Shown: positions 49,046 through 58,787, numbered from the stretch's first letter. The stretch: 64,000 bases of DNA from Salinivibrio kushneri (GCF_027286325.1 NZ_CP114588.1:186001-250000); one strand, 5' to 3'. Numbers and translations: made by a program. The notes: generated by a model from the sequence alone, not told the origin.

Positions 49046-50035
49046 CTAACGTGCCGTCTTGCTCAGTGACTCATGCGGCAAATAAGACGCTAACCAGCCG
49101 GGCACCGCTTGCTCAAGCCACAACTGAGGTTGGCGCCAGCTTCCCGTGACAAAACCAACATGGCCGCCATGCTCTGTGAGTTGGTAGTCGATATTGGCGG
49201 GTAAGGGGGACGTTGGGATCACCGCGTCGGTCATAAACGGGTCGTCTTTGGCATGAATGATGGCCAGCGGTGTCTTAATGGCATTAAGCACGGAAAGGCC
49301 GCTGCAGGCACGGTAATAATGGTGTGCATCGTCAAAGCCATGAAGCGGGGCAGTGACAGTTTGGTCGAACTCAAACAACGTATTGATCGTTGGGCGTTCT
49401 CCCGCATGCCACCGGCCGACTTGCTGATGACGGGTCAGCTTTTCAGCAAGGGTTTGTCGCATCGAGCGCAACAAATAGGCTTGATAAACACGGGAAAACC
49501 CTTTCTGGATACGCATCGAGCACGCGGCTAGGTCAAGTGGGGGTGACACTGCGCAACCACAGGTCACGATGGGATCATCGTGATAGTCCGCCAGATAACG
49601 TACCAGCATGTTTCCCCCTAAGGAAACCCCGACCGCGCCAATTTGACTCTCTGGATAGGTCTCACGCAAATAGGTTAAGAAGGCACGTGCGTCTTGGGTT
49701 TCTCCAGAGTGATAGGTCCGCGCGGCACGATTAAGGCGGCCACTGCAGCTGCGAAAGTGCATCACTACGCCGCACCAACCTTGACGTTGGAACGCGGCGA
49801 GCAAGCCGTTGGCATACGGGCTGTCGAAACTGCCGGCTAAGCCATGGAATAAAACAACAATCGGCTGCCCAGGTTGCGGTTGATGTGTCCAGGCCAAATC
49901 AACAAAATCGCCATCGGGCAGATCAAATTGCTGCCAGCGAGGGGTGAAAAGCGGGGCACGACGCAGAAAGCGAGGCAACAAGGTTTGTAGGTGCGCATTC
50001 CGTGCACTGGGAATGGGTCTAAACGGTGTCATCAT
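49046..50035 (-). CDS. yheT: YheT-type alpha/beta hydrolase
   Basis: A 329-residue alpha/beta hydrolase. The nucleophile Ser lies in VGVSLGGNMLVRYL, the oxyanion region in VVLFHGLAGSFDS, and the late His in EHGGHVGFV. It belongs to the YheT/UPF0017 group, probably an esterase of unknown substrate. It overlaps the TIGR02444 gene by 17 bp and follows the same order as in Vibrio. It starts at the ATG at 50035 (a second ATG follows). Confidence 0.92.
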   Translation of the reverse strand: MMTPFRPIPSARNAHLQTLLPRFLRRAPLFTPRWQQFDLPDGDFVDLAWTHQPQPGQPIVVLFHGLAGSFDSPYANGLLAAFQRQGWCGVVMHFRSCSGRLNRAARTYHSGETQDARAFLTYLRETYPESQIGAVGVSLGGNMLVRYLADYHDDPIVTCGCAVSPPLDLAACSMRIQKGFSRVYQAYLLRSMRQTLAEKLTRHQQVGRWHAGERPTINTLFEFDQTVTAPLHGFDDAHHYYRACSGLSVLNAIKTPLAIIHAKDDPFMTDAVIPTSPLPANIDYQLTEHGGHVGFVTGSWRQPQLWLEQAVPGWLASYLPHESLSKTAR

Positions 50036-50495
50036 GGTTACTTCCCTCTTCCTCGGCGGGCGTCACCCTCAGTGATGTATATAGGTTGCGTGCTGATGGT
50101 GACAGCTGACGGCAATAGTAGGCGAGAGGAGAGGCGGTATCCGTGAGCCAGGTTTGACGATTTAGGGCCTCGACTAAATCCTGCTGTTGGAATTTTTCTA
50201 AGCTGAGCTCAAAGTTAAGCATTTTTTTGTACTGTCCACTGCCGACCCGCGGCTTCAAATCTCGCCGCAGGTGACGATAGGCAATAAGCAAATGCTCCGA
50301 TCGGCTCAACGCGTGTTTGAGTTGGCTCAGGCTCTCGGGGGCAAGGCCGTAGCCATGTTGCTCAATCCAGGCGAGCAACAAGGCAAGGTTGACGTTACCT
50401 TGGTGCTCGTCTTGGAGCTTGAGGCAGGCTTGTTTCACCTCTGGCTTGCCATAATGATGTAAACAAAACTGCCACAGGTCGGCGGGGTTCGCCAT
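50019..50495 (-). CDS. TIGR02444 family protein
   Basis: A 158-residue protein from the ATG at 50495 (MANPADLWQFCLHHYG). The family is known only as conserved hypotheticals next to yheS/yheT, as here. The predicted helical content is high and no motif of known activity is visible. Its stop overlaps the yheT start by 17 bp, suggesting coupled translation; it follows yheS by 8 bp. Confidence 0.8.
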   Translation of the reverse strand: MANPADLWQFCLHHYGKPEVKQACLKLQDEHQGNVNLALLLAWIEQHGYGLAPESLSQLKHALSRSEHLLIAYRHLRRDLKPRVGSGQYKKMLNFELSLEKFQQQDLVEALNRQTWLTDTASPLAYYCRQLSPSARNLYTSLRVTPAEEEGSNHDDTV

Positions 50496-50503
50496 CCCAG
50501 GGG

Positions 50504-52432
50504 TTAGCTTTGAGTGAATGTCGCCTCCAGGGCTTCCAGCTCTTCTTGTCGCTCCATCCATTCTTGTTCCACCTCTTCGAGCGTCGATTTGGCATCCGCT
50601 TGACGTTGCAATTGCGCCGTGAGTCGCGCTTTGTTATCACTGTGATAAATCTCAGGATCCGCCAACTGGCTTTCCGCGTCACTGATAATGGCAGAGAGTT
50701 GTTCTATCTGTGTGTCGAGATTGTCAATTTTTTTCCGCAAAGGCGCCGTTTGCTTGCGTAATTCGGCATCGCGGCGTTTTTGCGCTTTGCGATCCACTTG
50801 GGTTTGTTGCGGTGCTGTTTTCTCCGCGGCCGCTTGTTTTTTGCTCTCAGCGCGATCAGCACGCTGTTGATCGGTCAGCCAGCGATGATAATCGTTCAAG
50901 TCTCCATCAAAGGGTAGCACTGCGCCATTGTCGACCAAGTACAAGTCATCGGTAGTGGCGCGCAGCAAAAAGCGATCGTGACTGACAATCACCATCGCGC
51001 CCTCGTAGGACTGTAAAGCCAGCGTTAATGCTTGGCGCATATCCAGGTCAAGGTGGTTAGTGGGCTCATCGAGTAGCAGTAGGTTCGGTTTTTGCCACAC
51101 CAGCAAAGCGAGCACCAAGCGGGCTTTTTCGCCTCCAGAAAAGGGGCCGATGGGCTCGAGCGCCTTGTCGCCTTGAAAGCCAAACCGGCCGAGAAAATCA
51201 CGCAAGGTTTGCTCAGCAGTGGTAGGGGCTAACCGGTTTAGGTGCTGAAGTGGCGTATCGTCGATCCGCAACGTATCAAGTTGGTGTTGGGCAAAATAGC
51301 CAATTTTCACCCCTTGTGAATAGGTTAATTCACCGGCCATGGCGGGTAGGCTACCCGCGAGCAGTTTAATCAGGGTTGATTTACCCGCACCATTGCGCCC
51401 TAGTAAGCCAATGCGCGCCCCCGGCACCAGGTTAAGGCGAATGTTTTCAATAATGGGGGTCTTATCATAACCAGCCGCCACCTTGTCCATCATCAAAATC
51501 GGTGTGGGTAAGGCATCCGGGGTGAAGAAGGTAAAACTAAATGGGTTATCGTATTGCGCGGGCAATACCTTCTCCATCCGCTCAAGGGCTTTAATCCGAC
51601 TTTGCGCTTGACGGGCTTTGGTCGCTTTGTAGCGAAAGCGATCAATATACGATTGCATGTGGTTAATTTGCTTTTGTTGCTTTTCGTACTGCGCCTGTTG
51701 TTGAGCCAATTTTTGCGCGCGCATTTGTTCAAAGTCGGAATAATTACCCGTATATTCATTAAGCTGTTGGTGCTCAATATGAATAATACGGTTGACGACA
51801 GGATCCAAAAAGTCCCGGTCGTGAGAGATCAACACCAAGGTCCCTGGATATTGCTGTAGCCATTTTTCCAGCCACATCACCGCATCGAGATCTAGGTGGT
51901 TGGTGGGTTCATCCAGCAACAGCAGATCAGAGCGGCATAATAGCGCTTGTGCTAAGTTCAGCCGCATTCGCCAGCCACCTGAGAATTGGGTGAGTGACCA
52001 GTGGATTTGTGGTTGGCTAAAGCCCAAACCATCAAGCAGACTCGCAGCGCGTGCTTCAATGGTATAACCACCAATGGCATCCAATTTGTCGTGCAACATC
52101 GCTACCGCATTACCATCATCACGGGTTTCGGCGTCGCGTAAGGCTTGCTGTAGCTCGCGGTATTCGCTATCGCCATCAATGACGTATTCAAGTGCGCTTT
52201 TGTCGAGTGCCGGGGTTTCTTGCGCCACCCATGCTACCTGCCACTGACTCGGATAGTCACAATTGCCGGCATCCAACGATAATTGATGGCGCAGCAATGC
52301 AAACAGGCTAGATTTGCCACAGCCATTTTTTCCCACCAAACCGACTTTGTCGCCTGGCGAAATAGTGGCAGAAGTGTGGTCAAGCAGGGGCTTACCACCA
52401 CGAAGCAGTTGAATGTCGGAGAAGCGAATCAT
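50504..52432 (-). CDS. yheS: ABC-F ATPase YheS
   Basis: A 642-residue soluble twin ABC ATPase. The two nucleotide sites have Walker A loops GLVGKNGCGKSS and GLLGRNGAGKST and signatures QFSGGWRMRL and PFSGGEKARLV. The inter-domain linker after about residue 240 is long and basic, and a C-terminal coiled coil runs from about 560. ABC-F proteins of this group act on the ribosome (translation factors such as EttA, Uup and YheS); there is no transport partner. It heads the minus-strand run with TIGR02444 and yheT. Confidence 0.95.
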   Translation of the reverse strand: MIRFSDIQLLRGGKPLLDHTSATISPGDKVGLVGKNGCGKSSLFALLRHQLSLDAGNCDYPSQWQVAWVAQETPALDKSALEYVIDGDSEYRELQQALRDAETRDDGNAVAMLHDKLDAIGGYTIEARAASLLDGLGFSQPQIHWSLTQFSGGWRMRLNLAQALLCRSDLLLLDEPTNHLDLDAVMWLEKWLQQYPGTLVLISHDRDFLDPVVNRIIHIEHQQLNEYTGNYSDFEQMRAQKLAQQQAQYEKQQKQINHMQSYIDRFRYKATKARQAQSRIKALERMEKVLPAQYDNPFSFTFFTPDALPTPILMMDKVAAGYDKTPIIENIRLNLVPGARIGLLGRNGAGKSTLIKLLAGSLPAMAGELTYSQGVKIGYFAQHQLDTLRIDDTPLQHLNRLAPTTAEQTLRDFLGRFGFQGDKALEPIGPFSGGEKARLVLALLVWQKPNLLLLDEPTNHLDLDMRQALTLALQSYEGAMVIVSHDRFLLRATTDDLYLVDNGAVLPFDGDLNDYHRWLTDQQRADRAESKKQAAAEKTAPQQTQVDRKAQKRRDAELRKQTAPLRKKIDNLDTQIEQLSAIISDAESQLADPEIYHSDNKARLTAQLQRQADAKSTLEEVEQEWMERQEELEALEATFTQS

Positions 52433-52630
52433 GATTTCTCAGTCTGTCTCGGGTTGATGGATGCGCATGGTTGCGCGGTCGTTATACCAGCTTGATACGG
52501 GGATTGCCAAATTCTACCGCGTCATCCCACTGGTCAGACACAGACGGGGCATATTTGTGTGTTAAAGTTAAAAACATGGAACAAATGAACAGATTGCGTT
52601 CTTACAATAATCATAACGACAAGGAAGCCT

Positions 52631-53212
52631 ATGCCCCGAGATAAGGCTGAAAGCCCCTCTCTTCCCAAGGTACTGGTGATTTTTGCTCACCCCGACCCCG
52701 ATGAATCTGTTGCCAATCGTCGCTTAATTGAGGCCATTACGCCGTTGTCCCATGTCACAGTCCATGATATTTACGCCGCATACCCTGATTTTGTGGTGGA
52801 CGTGCATCATGAGCGTGCGTTGGTCACTGACGCCGATGTGTTGGTCTTTCAGCATCCACTGCAAATGTATTCCTGTCCGGCATTGTTAAAAGAGTGGATA
52901 GATGTGGTGTTAGGGAAAGGGTTTGCTCATGGACAAGGCGGGGATGCGTTGGCCGGTAAAACCTGTCGTTTTGTGGTGACCACTGGCGGTGCGGCCGAAG
53001 CGTTTAGCCAGCAAGGTTACAATAAATATTCGATGGCCGAGTTATTGCAACCCTTTGAGTTAACCGCCTCATTATGTCGGATGTATTGGATCCCGCCGTT
53101 GGTGTTGCACTGGGCACGTCGCGTTGGCGATGCCGATCGCGATGCGTTTGCCGAGATTTACGCCGATTGGCTCGCCGATCCATTGGCGCAACAAGGAGGA
53201 GAGGATGGATAA
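52631..53212 (+). CDS. kefG: KefG, glutathione-regulated K+ efflux ancillary quinone reductase
   Basis: A 193-residue flavodoxin-fold NAD(P)H oxidoreductase, beginning PKVLVIFAHPDPDESVANRR and with FQHPLQMYSCPALLKEWIDVV, the family hallmark. In E. coli KefG binds KefB and is needed for its activity in electrophile defence. Here its end overlaps the kefB start by 8 bp, so the two are translationally coupled. Confidence 0.95.
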   Translation: MPRDKAESPSLPKVLVIFAHPDPDESVANRRLIEAITPLSHVTVHDIYAAYPDFVVDVHHERALVTDADVLVFQHPLQMYSCPALLKEWIDVVLGKGFAHGQGGDALAGKTCRFVVTTGGAAEAFSQQGYNKYSMAELLQPFELTASLCRMYWIPPLVLHWARRVGDADRDAFAEIYADWLADPLAQQGGEDG

Positions 53213-55004
53213 CAACCTCTTATCGGTGGCTTTTGTCTTTTTATTGGCCGCGGTGATTGCGGTTCCGTTGGCACAGCGCTTGGGCATGGGCTCTGTCCTC
53301 GGTTATTTGCTGGCAGGCATAGTGATCGGGCCTTGGGGGCTGGGTCTGGTCCGTGATGTGGATGCGATTCTCCATTTTGCGGAATTTGGCGTGGTGCTGC
53401 TGCTGTTTTTGATTGGTCTGGAGCTGAACCCGAAAAAGTTGCTGCAAATGCGCCGACCGATTATCGGGCTTGGGGGCAGTCAGGTGGTACTCACCGCGTT
53501 CGCCATTGGTGTGGTATGTATGATGACAGGCTTAACCCTTTCCCAATCATTAGTGATTGGAGTTGGCCTGGCGCTTTCTTCTACCGCGATTGCGATGAAA
53601 ATTATCGAAGATCAACGCCTAATGCGCAGCGAAACCGGACAGTCAGGCTTTGCGGTCTTGCTCTTCCAAGACATTGCGGTAATCCCGATGCTCGCGATGA
53701 TCCCTGCGCTTGCCGGTGGCAGTGCCGGTAGCTGGCTCGACGTATTATGGATGTTTGTCGGTATCGGTATTTTGCTGGTAGGCGGTCATTTCCTGCTGCG
53801 CCCGCTGTTTCGTTTAGTGGCCATGAGCGGTGTCACCGAGCTATTTACCGTGACCTCGTTGGCCTTGGTGATTGGTATTGCCCTGGCCATGCAAGCATTG
53901 GGCTTATCGATGGCGCTCGGGGCGTTTCTTGCGGGCGTATTGCTTGCTGAAAGTGAATACCGTCATGAGCTAGAAACCGCGATTGAGCCTTTCAAAGGTT
54001 TGTTGCTCGGGCTGTTCTTTATTGCGGTGGGGATGACCGTTGATCTCGGCTTATTGCTCGATTATCCCCTCGCAATTTTAGGCACGGTGGCAGCGTTAAT
54101 TTTTGCAAAAACCATATTGCTTTACGGGTTGGCGCGTCTGTTTGGCGTGGCGCCAAAGGCACGTAGTCAAATGGCGGTGTTGCTTAGCCAAGGCGGGGAG
54201 TTTGCGTTTGTTATTTTTACTGCCGCGCGCAGCCAAGGGTTACTCGACCAGCCATTGAATGCATTTTTGTTGGTGGTGGTGAGCTTATCAATGATGACGA
54301 CGCCTTTAATGCTGACGCTTCAACAGCGCTGGTTTGCCCGCACGTTCAACGAGCCAGAGGAAGCGCCGCCCCAAGGACAGTTTGAGCAAGCTGATGCGCG
54401 CGTGATCATTGCCGGTTTTGGTCGCTTTGGTCAGGTGGTAGGGCGTTTGATGTTCGCTAACAAAATTGGCGTAACCATATTGGAACGTGATCCGACACAA
54501 ATTAAGCTGCTACGTCGCTTTGGCTATGAAGTGTATTATGGCGACGCAACCCAGCTCGACTTATTACGGGCGGCCGGTGCGCATACCGCAGAAGCGATTG
54601 TGATTTGTACCGATTCGCCTGACGAGGTGATGGAGATTGTTGATCTTTGTGCGCGCCATTTCCCTAACTTAAAGGTAATGGCACGGGCGCGGAGCCGTGT
54701 AGAGGCTTATCAATTGATGGCGCAGGGCGTTGACCAGTTCTCGCGTGAAACCTTTTTGGGCGCACTTGAACTGGGGCGGCAGACGCTAGAGTCACTGGGT
54801 ATGCATCCGTATAAAGCCAAGCGAGCCGAAATTTTATTCCGTAAGTTGGATATGCGGGTATTGCAAGATCTATTGCCGCAACACAGCGAAGACTTGGCGA
54901 CGGCCTCCCGAGTGAAAGAAGCACGCAAAGAGTTGGAAGAAATTTTTGACCGAGAAATGCGTGGTGACAGTGAGCGGCACCAAAGTTGGAACCGAGATGA
55001 GTAA
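53205..55004 (+). CDS. kefB: Glutathione-regulated potassium efflux protein KefB
   Basis: A 599-residue K+/H+ antiporter. The start ATG at 53205 has the AAGGAGGAG site within kefG. The N-terminal part has about 12 transmembrane helices of the CPA2 antiporter family. The cytoplasmic RCK/TrkA-N domain begins near 402 (VIIAGFGRFGQVVGRLM) with glutathione-binding capacity, and a coiled C-terminal tail follows. Opening of the channel acidifies the cytoplasm during electrophile stress. A regulatory loop HALEDLE-type segment, as in KefC, cannot be assigned safely. Confidence 0.95.
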   Translation: MDNNLLSVAFVFLLAAVIAVPLAQRLGMGSVLGYLLAGIVIGPWGLGLVRDVDAILHFAEFGVVLLLFLIGLELNPKKLLQMRRPIIGLGGSQVVLTAFAIGVVCMMTGLTLSQSLVIGVGLALSSTAIAMKIIEDQRLMRSETGQSGFAVLLFQDIAVIPMLAMIPALAGGSAGSWLDVLWMFVGIGILLVGGHFLLRPLFRLVAMSGVTELFTVTSLALVIGIALAMQALGLSMALGAFLAGVLLAESEYRHELETAIEPFKGLLLGLFFIAVGMTVDLGLLLDYPLAILGTVAALIFAKTILLYGLARLFGVAPKARSQMAVLLSQGGEFAFVIFTAARSQGLLDQPLNAFLLVVVSLSMMTTPLMLTLQQRWFARTFNEPEEAPPQGQFEQADARVIIAGFGRFGQVVGRLMFANKIGVTILERDPTQIKLLRRFGYEVYYGDATQLDLLRAAGAHTAEAIVICTDSPDEVMEIVDLCARHFPNLKVMARARSRVEAYQLMAQGVDQFSRETFLGALELGRQTLESLGMHPYKAKRAEILFRKLDMRVLQDLLPQHSEDLATASRVKEARKELEEIFDREMRGDSERHQSWNRDE

Positions 55005-55013
55005 GGTGTTGAA

Positions 55014-55217
55014 GTGAAAAAACGTTTCATTGCTGGGGCAGCATGCCCAGCGTGTCAACAACTCGATACGTTACGAGTATGGCGCGAAAATAATATTGAC
55101 AAAGTAGAATGTGTCAGCTGCGATTATCATGATAGTCGGTTGCCTGATTCGGCACAGCAGTCACACTCTGGTGCCGAGTCAGCAGAGAATGTCATTGGGA
55201 TCTTTAAACCGGAGTAG
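55014..55217 (+). CDS. yheV: YheV-family zinc-ribbon protein
   Basis: A 67-residue protein starting with GTG at 55014 (AAGG ahead). It has four cysteines at 11, 14, 33 and 36 in two CxxC knuckles, the segment FIAGAACPAC, then WRENNIDKVECVSC, and ends VIGIFKPE like E. coli YheV. It is probably zinc-binding; its function is unknown. It is placed between kefB and slyD, the conserved order. Confidence 0.9.
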   Translation: MKKRFIAGAACPACQQLDTLRVWRENNIDKVECVSCDYHDSRLPDSAQQSHSGAESAENVIGIFKPE

Positions 55218-55267
55218 GGGATCCGTTATCATCGGCAGTCCATTTACCTTCCGGTCTCGGAGCGAGC

Positions 55268-55759
55268 ATGAAAATTGCAAAAGATGTGGTAGTCAGCCTG
55301 GCTTACCAAGTAAAAAATGAAGATGGTGCACTTGTTGACGAATCAACAGCACAAGAGCCTCTCCAATACCTGCACGGTCATCGTAACCTGATTGTAGGTC
55401 TTGAGAACGCGCTGGAAGGCCGCGAAAAAGGTGAGAGCTTTGACGTGACTGTAGGCCCAGACGAAGCCTATGGCGATTACCAAGAAGCCATGGTACAACG
55501 CGTACCGGCTAACGTATTCCAAGGCGTAGACCAAGTAGAAGTGGGCATGCGCTTTATGGCAGAAACGGACCAAGGCCAAATCCCGGTCGAAGTGACTGAA
55601 GTTGATGGTGAAGAAGTGGTAGTTGACGCTAACCACATGCTAGCCGGTCAAACCCTGTCTTTCTCTGTGGAAGTGGTTGACGTTCGCGAAGCGACAGAAG
55701 AGGAAGTGTCTCACGGTCATATTCACCAAGAGGGTGAAAGCTGTGGTCACGACCACTAA
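55268..55759 (+). CDS. slyD: FKBP-type peptidyl-prolyl isomerase and metal chaperone SlyD
   Basis: A 163-residue cytosolic FKBP-family isomerase. The prolyl isomerase domain is split around an insert-in-flap chaperone domain (about residues 70-128). The C-terminal tail has HGHIHQEGESCGHDH, a shortened histidine- and cysteine-rich metal-binding tail compared with the 196-residue E. coli protein. It may help nickel delivery. It ends at a terminator shared with slyX. Confidence 0.94.
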   Translation: MKIAKDVVVSLAYQVKNEDGALVDESTAQEPLQYLHGHRNLIVGLENALEGREKGESFDVTVGPDEAYGDYQEAMVQRVPANVFQGVDQVEVGMRFMAETDQGQIPVEVTEVDGEEVVVDANHMLAGQTLSFSVEVVDVREATEEEVSHGHIHQEGESCGHDH

Positions 55760-55783
55760 GACGGTCTCCGTCTGTGGTGAATG

Positions 55784-55807
55784 AAAGGCGCCGAATGGCG
55801 CCTTTTT
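55784..55807 (+). terminator. Terminator between slyD and slyX
   Basis: The perfect 9-bp stem AAAGGCGCC/GGCGCCTTT with loop GAAT has T residues downstream and A residues upstream, so it can act for slyD and, with a shorter T tract, for slyX. Confidence 0.85.
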
Positions 55808-55811
55808 CGTA

Positions 55812-56033
55812 TCAGTAGTGCGGTGGCGGCGTTTCTTCTGCTTGGCTGGCAATGTTTTCCGGCTCTATGTTTTTTAATTTACTGACTAAGTATTGAATCT
55901 GTACCGTCATACGCTCAATGTCCCCCTGCTGCTGGGTTAACGCGCTGTTGAGCTGCTCGAGGGTGTCTTCTTGAAAAGCGACCTTATATTCCAGGTCGTC
56001 GATTTGTTGCTGTAACTTATCAATCTCACTCAT
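55812..56033 (-). CDS. slyX: SlyX family protein
   Basis: A 73-residue coiled-coil protein (MSEIDKLQQQIDDLEYKVAF with heptads through about 50), ending in the family tail PPPHY. The function is not established. It lies 12 bp downstream of the WD40 lipoprotein gene and is likely in one transcript with it. Confidence 0.94.
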   Translation of the reverse strand: MSEIDKLQQQIDDLEYKVAFQEDTLEQLNSALTQQQGDIERMTVQIQYLVSKLKNIEPENIASQAEETPPPHY

Positions 56034-56045
56034 ACTGCTCTCTCG

Positions 56046-57032
56046 CTATTGCGCGTCGGTTAACCAAGCTTGGGCGATACCGGCGGATGTCCCGGAAATC
56101 ACGCGCCCCGTGGGGTCGATAGCCACATCATACACGACTGCGCTCGGTGGGCGAGTGTCTGGTTGCGCCAAGGCTTGCCAGCGGCCGATGTTTTCACCGC
56201 TTTGTACGTCCCATAACTCGACCCGCTGTGAGGGGGTACCAGTGGCCAGTTGACGGCCGTCATCGGAAAAGCGGGCACTGGCGTAAATCGCTTGGCGAGC
56301 AAAAATATCCAATTCACTCACCTTATCTCCGCTCGGCAGAGCCCAAATTACCGCGCGGTTGCCGCCATCAGAGACGAACGCGTATTGCCCTTCTCGATGT
56401 AGCGCGACTTGCTTAACCCTTTGGTCGTACGCAAAGTCGTTAATAATCTGCCCCGAGTCGGTTTCCCAAAAGTAGGCATGATGGTCATTGCCACCGGAGA
56501 GTACGTACGCACCATTGGGCGAAATCGCCACGGCATTGACTTTATCGCGATGCGCCAGGAACTCTAAGCGCCTTCCCGTGCCTAAGTCGATGAATAATGC
56601 TTTGCCGTTAGACATAGCCAGCACCAATTTTTCACCATTGTTACTGATCGCGGCATCACGAATGATGCCGTCAGAAATGGACCAAAGCCCTTGAGACTGG
56701 CTCCAAGCCAGATCCCACACGGCAAAGTTTTGTGCCGTGGCAGTAATGGCATAGCGTTTATTATCGGAAATATGGCTGACCACCACAGGGTTCGCATTGG
56801 GGTCTTGCGGCCCCAGCTCCGCTAATTGCTGATTGGTGACAAGATCCCACAGCACGATATCGGTTTCGTCCGAGGCGAGTAAGGCAAACCGGCCATCGCG
56901 GCTAAGGCTAAAGCTGGTGGCGCCTTCAGGGTGGATTGACCAGCGCTGGGCTTCTTTGCCAGACTGCCAACAGCCAAAAAGTGCGCTTAAAACAATAAAA
57001 ATGCCAACAATGTGGCGGATTTTGGGCATCAT
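56046..57032 (-). CDS. WD40-repeat lipoprotein
   Basis: A 328-residue protein from the ATG at 57032 (the next codon, 57029, is also ATG). The signal segment ends in the lipobox LFGC. Repeats of the WD40 type follow, such as LWDLVTNQQLAEL, YFWETDSG and LWDVQSGE, suggesting a beta-propeller of about seven blades in the periplasm. Similar proteins occur next to slyX in Vibrio, as far as I recall. The function is unknown; a binding scaffold is likely. It is divergent from the FkpA-like gene. Confidence 0.8.
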   Translation of the reverse strand: MMPKIRHIVGIFIVLSALFGCWQSGKEAQRWSIHPEGATSFSLSRDGRFALLASDETDIVLWDLVTNQQLAELGPQDPNANPVVVSHISDNKRYAITATAQNFAVWDLAWSQSQGLWSISDGIIRDAAISNNGEKLVLAMSNGKALFIDLGTGRRLEFLAHRDKVNAVAISPNGAYVLSGGNDHHAYFWETDSGQIINDFAYDQRVKQVALHREGQYAFVSDGGNRAVIWALPSGDKVSELDIFARQAIYASARFSDDGRQLATGTPSQRVELWDVQSGENIGRWQALAQPDTRPPSAVVYDVAIDPTGRVISGTSAGIAQAWLTDAQ

Positions 57033-57155
57033 ACTTGAGTTCCAGAGTGTGCAGCCATATAACCACGAGTATATGGATAGAAACAGGCTTTCGCATGGTT
57101 GATGCGTCAGTAAGTACAATACGAGGATTAATCCTTACCATCAACGGAGTACCCA

Positions 57156-57938
57156 ATGAAATCAGTAATGAAGATGTCGCTACTCGCGGCAACCGTTGCC
57201 TTTGCCGTCGGCTGTCAGCAAGAAGACGCAAAAGTAGAGCAAACCAACCAAGCGGCTGAACAAGCCGAAGCGGCGTTTGCGAACGAAGACGACAAAGCAG
57301 CCTACGCGATTGGCGCTTCTTTGGCACAGTATCTTAATGCCAACCTTGAACAGCAGGCTGAAATCGGCCTAGAGCTGGACAAAGAGGTGGTACTGCAAGG
57401 GGTGCAAGACGTCTTTAAAGGTGAGTCAAAATTGACGGACGAGCAAGCACAAGCGGCGCTGCAATCGCTTGATCAGCGTGTGACCAAGCTTGCGCAACAA
57501 CAAGCAAAAGAAAAAGCAGAAGCGGCAATCGCCGATGGTGAAAAATACCGCTCCGAGTTTGCCCAAAAAGAGGGCGTGAAAGAAACGGATTCTGGGCTGT
57601 TGTACAAAGTTGACAGCATGGGTGAAGGCGAGAAGCCATCAGCAGAAGATACCGTTGTGGTCCATTACAAAGGTACCCTGACTGATGGCACGCAATTTGA
57701 CAGCTCGTACGAGCGTGGTGAGCCGGCCACTTTCCCACTTAACCGTGTGATCCCAGGCTGGACTGAAGGGGTGCAATTGATGCCTGTGGGCTCTAAGTTT
57801 ACCTTTGTTGTGCCGCCAGAGTTAGCTTATGGTGACCAAGACACCGCATCAATCCCTGCCAACTCAACCTTGGTGTTTGATGTTGAGCTACTTGAAATTA
57901 AAGATGATGCGAAAAAAGGCAGCGCGAGCGAAGGCTAA
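57156..57938 (+). CDS. fkpA: FkpA-like FKBP-type peptidyl-prolyl isomerase, lipoprotein form
   Basis: A 260-residue protein with an N-terminal dimerisation/chaperone domain (about 40-130) and a C-terminal FKBP domain with VVHYKGTLTDGTQFDSSYERG and the flap segment PELAYGDQ. The signal region ends in AVGC, a lipobox giving lipidated Cys20, whereas E. coli FkpA is a soluble periplasmic protein. It folds outer-membrane and periplasmic proteins. It starts at the ATG at 57156 and ends before a terminator. Confidence 0.94.
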   Translation: MKSVMKMSLLAATVAFAVGCQQEDAKVEQTNQAAEQAEAAFANEDDKAAYAIGASLAQYLNANLEQQAEIGLELDKEVVLQGVQDVFKGESKLTDEQAQAALQSLDQRVTKLAQQQAKEKAEAAIADGEKYRSEFAQKEGVKETDSGLLYKVDSMGEGEKPSAEDTVVVHYKGTLTDGTQFDSSYERGEPATFPLNRVIPGWTEGVQLMPVGSKFTFVVPPELAYGDQDTASIPANSTLVFDVELLEIKDDAKKGSASEG

Positions 57939-57964
57939 AACGCAGTGTCTTTAGCCGTGATACC

Positions 57965-57989
57965 AGCCCCGGCCTTGCCGGGGCTTTTT
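57965..57989 (+). terminator. Terminator of the FkpA-like gene
   Basis: The stem AGCCCCGG/CCGGGGCT, extended by a C-G pair around a short loop, is followed by five T residues, 26 bases after the stop codon. Confidence 0.88.
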
Positions 57990-58064
57990 GCATTTCTAGA
58001 TAGGAATTCTGTTAAACTGAGCGTAGAGCAATAAAGATAAACGGTCGAATAAGGATAGGCGTAC

Positions 58065-58787
58065 GTGGTACCGACAGAGGGTTTTGGCGCGAACATTATG
58101 ACGGAAAGTGAGCTCATCGAGCCCAATCCACTCAACCAACAAGACAGCATTATATTGCAGTCCTACTCGGCTGTGGTCGATGGGCTAGCAGCCTTGATTG
58201 GTGAGCATTGTGAAATCGTGCTGCATGCATTGGACGATCTAAATAAATCGGCGATAAAAATTGCCAACGGCGAAAATACCGGGCGCCAGGTAGGCTCGCC
58301 CATCACTGACTTAGCGTTGCGTATGCTACGTGATATTGAGGGATCAGAGCGTAACTTTTCCCGCGCGTATTTTACCCGCGCCAAAAGTGGCACCCTAATG
58401 AAGTCGATCACGGTGGCTATCCGGAACGGAGATAACCGCATCATTGGGCTGTTATGTATCAACATCAATTTAGATGCCCCTTTTTCTCAGGTACTACAAG
58501 CCTTTATCCCAGATGATCAGGCCAAGCAGGCGGCCTCATCCGTTAACTTTGCCAGTGATGTGGAAGAGCTGGTGGATAAAACGGTCGAGCGAACCGTTGA
58601 AGAGGTGAACGCGGATAAGACAGTGTCTAACAATACCAAAAATCGCCAAATTGTCATGGCGCTCTATGATAAAGGGATTTTTGATATTAAAGACGCCATT
58701 AACCGGGTTGCCGCCCGGCTAAATATTTCCAAACACACTGTTTATCTCTATGTCAGACAGCGCAAAACCGAAGAGACAGAGTCATGA
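58065..58787 (+). CDS. yheO: YheO-family PAS-like transcriptional regulator
   Basis: A 240-residue protein with a PAS-type N-terminal domain (about 35-145; [20 protein letters not shown], then [19 protein letters not shown]) and a C-terminal helix-turn-helix ([22 protein letters not shown]). This equals E. coli YheO in layout and length. The GTG at 58065 behind AAGGATAGG is chosen; an ATG at 58098 is possible but lacks a ribosome site. It overlaps tusD by 4 bp. The target genes are unknown. Confidence 0.9.
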   Translation: MVPTEGFGANIMTESELIEPNPLNQQDSIILQSYSAVVDGLAALIGEHCEIVLHALDDLNKSAIKIANGENTGRQVGSPITDLALRMLRDIEGSERNFSRAYFTRAKSGTLMKSITVAIRNGDNRIIGLLCININLDAPFSQVLQAFIPDDQAKQAASSVNFASDVEELVDKTVERTVEEVNADKTVSNNTKNRQIVMALYDKGIFDIKDAINRVAARLNISKHTVYLYVRQRKTEETES

